A DNA stretch of 64,000 nucleotides from Sipunculus nudus (lineage: Eukaryota > Annelida > Sipuncula > Golfingiida > Sipunculidae). A program made the translations under genes and the position numbers. Every line of letters begins with the position of its first letter. The stretch's first letter is position 1. Positions 61,436 through 64,000 of the stretch are shown here, piece by piece. The stretch lies in contig CM049318.1 in assembly GCA_026874595.1 (NCBI GenBank), positions 19,505,456-19,569,455 of the forward strand. Direction: 5' to 3'. The notes beneath the pieces are model-generated. The model was not told the DNA's origin. It saw nothing but the letters and a program-made list of their open reading frames with translations, and did no database searches.

Positions 61436-61850
61436 TGTGGATTTTCATGAAACTTATTATATTCATATTAACCAATAGAGTTTCTCATCTCAATTGAATT
61501 CTCAACAAAATTAACACATATTTAATGAGGCAAGAGGTCACCAGGCTGCTTTATATACAGGACAATTTTTGATGTCGCTGCGATAACGTAAAAGAAATAT
61601 TATGGATTTTAATCAAACTTATTAGAAATATAAATCATTATAATATCTCACCTAAGTTCTATTTCCAGCAAAAACCATGCATATTTAATAAGGTCAGACG
61701 TCACCACTCTTTGGTGGCACCACTCTGACCTACCATAACCTGGGGAACTTTCATATAAGTCATGATGCATGAGTATTAACCAATAAAGATTCTCACCTGT
61801 TTTACATTCTCATCAAATTCACACATATTTTATGAGGTCATAGGTCACAA
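61436..61850 (+). repeat. Three tandem units of about 155 bp
   Basis: Units start near 61436, 61599 and 61742. Each has a (T/C)TT(T/A)CAT.(A)AA(C/G)T(T/C)AT start, a TCTCA(C/T)CT block in the middle and an (C)ACATATTT.ATGAGG(T/C) ... AGGTCAC(C/A) end. They are strongly diverged and lie in Gene A intron 1. No coding function seen. Confidence 0.6.
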
Positions 61851-62535
61851 AATATGCCACAGGCATATTATGCACCATTTGCAGTGCTGTTAATCCTCAT
61901 TTAAAGGATTAAGCAAACAGTTTCAGATAAATATTATGACAGGTACAAATTTGTTTTAAATGAAGAAGATTATTTTTCATGTCAATTCAACATGCTTTAT
62001 AAGATATGGCCTCTTTAAGTAGGACTTTCACCGTTTTAATTTAGATTGATGTATTGGTAAATGCAGGTGGACTGATCAGTATGTACATCAGTGGCTTTAA
62101 AGAAAATCAGATTAATTCTTCATAAATTGGTATTAAAACAATTAAATTTTGTTAGAAACGTATGATTACTTGGAAAAAAAATGTTTTATGTTGTTTTTAA
62201 TAATTTGTCAGATGCTGAGGTGGCATTTTTTTACAACCATAAGGTCAATTACAGATCATTTAAATCAGACTTGCATACAGGTATTCTCTCTTCATTTGCA
62301 TATTGGTATTACCATAATCTTGGGCTGGTAATTGACACGGGTGTATCTGCTGAAAGCCAGATCTGTTGTAGTGGCCTGAACAGTGTCCTTTGTATGCCTT
62401 TATCAGAATATGTAAAACACTTCTTTTGTTGTTAATTGCCCCAAAGTTTTCAGGTTTTCCATTGCTTTTGTCTGTATCCATTGGCTGTACCTGTGGGAGA
62501 GATTATAATAACTATTTTTATTTTCTTTTATTTAG
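61851..62535. other. Remainder of Gene A intron 1
   Basis: The frames at 62149-62435 and 62260-62481 lack splice sites and overlap on opposite strands. No further feature was seen. Confidence 0.45.
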
Positions 62536-62588
62536 CTGGCCATGAGGAACCCCTGAGACCTCAGTAGCCCTTGAATGTTGTGTTCAAG
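62536..62588 (+). CDS. Gene A, exon 2, contains in-frame TAG
   Basis: Acceptor TTTTCTTTTATTTAG ends at 62535, and donor CAAG|GTAAGT starts at 62589. The 53-nt exon restores phase 0 for exon 3 when joined to exon 1. In that frame it reads AGHEEPLRPQ, then TAG (62565-62567), then PLNVVFK. Taken literally, the protein ends after 91 residues and the transcript, with two junctions downstream, would be an NMD candidate. Alternatives are a base error, a polymorphic null allele, readthrough, or an undetected alternative exon. Confidence 0.6.
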
Positions 62589-62640
62589 GTAAGTTACATG
62601 CACAATTTAAGCTCATCACTAACCGTTTTCTCTCTCCAAG

Positions 62641-62742
62641 GGAAAATCTGCTATAAAACATCTATGCAAAGTCTCAGAAGAATGCCCTTATGAATCTTCA
62701 AATAGAGAACCAACCAACCAAGTTCTGACAAGAGCTGTTGAG
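62641..62742 (+). CDS. Gene A, exon 3
   Basis: Acceptor TTTTCTCTCTCCAAG ends at 62640, donor GAG|GTACAA starts at 62743, and the exon is 102 nt (34 codons, phase 0 to phase 0). It is fully open: GKSAIKHLCKVSEECPYES, then NREPTNQVLTRAVE. The mixed, helix-compatible composition supports real coding. It continues without phase change into exon 4. Confidence 0.6.
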
Positions 62743-62948
62743 GTACAAACAGGAAAAATGACTTGTAATAATAACTAAGCAGTAAATTAAGATGATTCAT
62801 TTATATCATACAAACAATTGTTTACCCTGAAATATTTTAAAATGTGTAATTATTTATTTGTTTATGAGGTTGTTTAATTTCAAGAATACAAGTATTTATT
62901 TTTTCAATAAATGTTTAGGGATTTTCTATTTTTTATTTTATTTTGCAG

Positions 62949-62981
62949 AAACCATGGAAGATCGAGGAAAAGGTAGAATAG
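62949..62981 (+). CDS. Gene A, exon 4, C terminus
   Basis: A pyrimidine-rich acceptor (TTTTTTATTTTATTTTGCAG) ends at 62948. The exon reads KPWKIEEKVE and stops at TAG 62979-62981. The 3' UTR continues to a poly(A) signal AATAAA at 63144-63149. Ignoring the exon 2 TAG, the four exons give a frame of 143 codons. Splicing exon 1 directly to exon 4 would give a 93-residue protein ending ETMEDRGKGRIE. Confidence 0.55.
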   Translation, partial: KPWKIEEKVE

Positions 62982-63165
62982 AATAAGAATAAGGCTGTGT
63001 GCGAAAAGAGTACCTGGATTCCAGCGACAGCACCGTTCATATCACTGCCACATGGACATTTAAAAATACAGTTCATTCACTCATAGTTTCTTTTTTAATG
63101 GCATTTACCAACAGTTCAGTATTTCATTTTGTATTTTACAGAGAATAAATATATTTTTCATATAA
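62982..63165 (+). other. Gene A, 3' UTR with poly(A) signal
   Basis: AATAAA at 63144-63149 lies 163 bases after the stop. The end is estimated at about 15-20 bases beyond the signal, before the T-rich GCTTTCTTGATTTTTTATG. Confidence 0.55.
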
Positions 63166-64000
63166 ATCTGCTTTCTTGATTTTTTATGTGTGAAGGAAGA
63201 TGGCCAACACCTAAGTGACAACATAGTTATCCCAAGTATTAGTGTTGGGACGGATGATCTATTATAACTGATGATCAGTTGGCTGATGCAGACAGTATGA
63301 TGTTTGACCTTGCAGCATGATCAATTATAGGCTTAATCACAAAGTTTAGGCTTTATAATGATGGAAGTTATGCTTTCATAAAATTTATATAAACAGCTTA
63401 AGAACTATTTGTGTTTACTAATTGATTCACACCCACAATATACACTTTTAGGGTACAGAGTTATCAGACATATTGATCAAGCCTATACTAGTATATCTAC
63501 GGAGAGGAATGTGTAGGTCTCTATTTGATATGAAATTTCATGCTTGTAGAGGTCAATCAATTTTTACTGATAGTGCAATTTAGAATTTTGAATTTTGGAT
63601 TTGATAATTTGCAAATTTAATAAATATATAAATATATTTTTGTGATTAAATATACATCTGTATGCATAATTTGATGCTGTATGAGCAAAATAAGGGATAA
63701 ATGATGATGTAGTTTATAATTGTAAATCAACATATATATTCAGATATATGTGTATGTTATATTGCAAAGTTATAAGATTTATAAATTTTAAAGAACTGAT
63801 ATAATAAAAAATAAGAGGGTCTGTTCCAAAGATTTGTTAATTATTTTCAGCCTCAGCAGAATGGGAAATGAAGTGATTTGTTAGTCCATCTTTCTGTTTA
63901 TTAATAAATATTTAATAATGATGGACAATGATCATAACCCCCCCTCCCCACAACACCTTGCACCTGTGCGGTAGGAAAGTTAGTTGTATTTTGTATTGTA
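63166..64000. other. Downstream flank of Gene A
   Basis: A/T-rich, with a C-rich run near 63939-63950. No gene, repeat boundary or RNA was recognised. Confidence 0.5.

Noticed and set aside
1-64000. Prokaryotic genes, operons, CRISPR arrays, tRNA or rRNA genes
   Set aside because: The exon-intron style, A/T-rich spacers, LINE and DNA transposons and poly(A) signals show animal nuclear DNA. No cloverleaf, rRNA core or regular spacer array was seen.

Overview
Eukaryotic, AT-rich, intron- and repeat-dominated DNA. There are no operons, ribosome binding sites, rRNA, tRNA or CRISPR, and coding sequence occurs only as short exons bounded by GT/AG sites. The repeat content points to a mollusc, most likely a bivalve. 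Several copies of one interspersed element carry an (ACGG)n microsatellite, a terminal hairpin and a GAGCTAAAAA end, an architecture I associate with the bivalve 'pearl' / Helentron-associated (HINE) type. The taxon is inferred, not proven.

Layout. 1-4.9 kb: degenerate direct duplications (one short unit, then two copies of about 1.9 kb) ending at a possible last exon (stop at 5015, AATAAA at 5243). 5-12.3 kb: AT-rich non-coding DNA with weak exon candidates on both strands and a 1-kb tandem duplication (9.7-11.7 kb). 12.3-30 kb: a repeat island. A dead L1-superfamily LINE (endonuclease, reverse transcriptase and C-terminal Cys motif readable in pieces from 14.5 to 25.1 kb) is broken by a Tigger/pogo-like DNA transposon and by two pearl/HINE-like elements; further pearl/HINE copies and fragments flank it. 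31.6-38.3 kb: CpG- and motif-rich promoter-like DNA (CRE, YY1-type ATGGCG motifs, CLEAR box), a small minus-strand start exon, and a plus-strand start exon with a mitochondrial-presequence-like N terminus at 38.06 kb. 40.6-42.6 kb: a 2-kb TIR element with TA duplications. 44.5-44.9 kb: a compact divergent promoter with three CRE-type sites between two start exons. 45.5-51.8 kb: a 6.25-kb spacerless palindrome with arms a few percent diverged, carrying CCAAT-containing promoter-like sequence at both outer ends. 52.25-56.9 kb: a long-TIR (580 bp), 4.66-kb element with an exact 9-bp target duplication, MULE-like in structure. 58.8-63.2 kb: the best-supported gene, four plus-strand exons with consistent phases and a poly(A) signal, but with an in-frame TAG in exon 2.

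How it fits together. The real genes appear to be small and spread over long introns filled with transposons. The palindrome and the MULE-like element lie between the promoter-like exon at 51.8 kb and the coding exons at 58.8-63 kb, so they may sit in the first intron of that gene. No gene product could be named with confidence. Functional claims are limited to transposon proteins whose motifs are recognisable.
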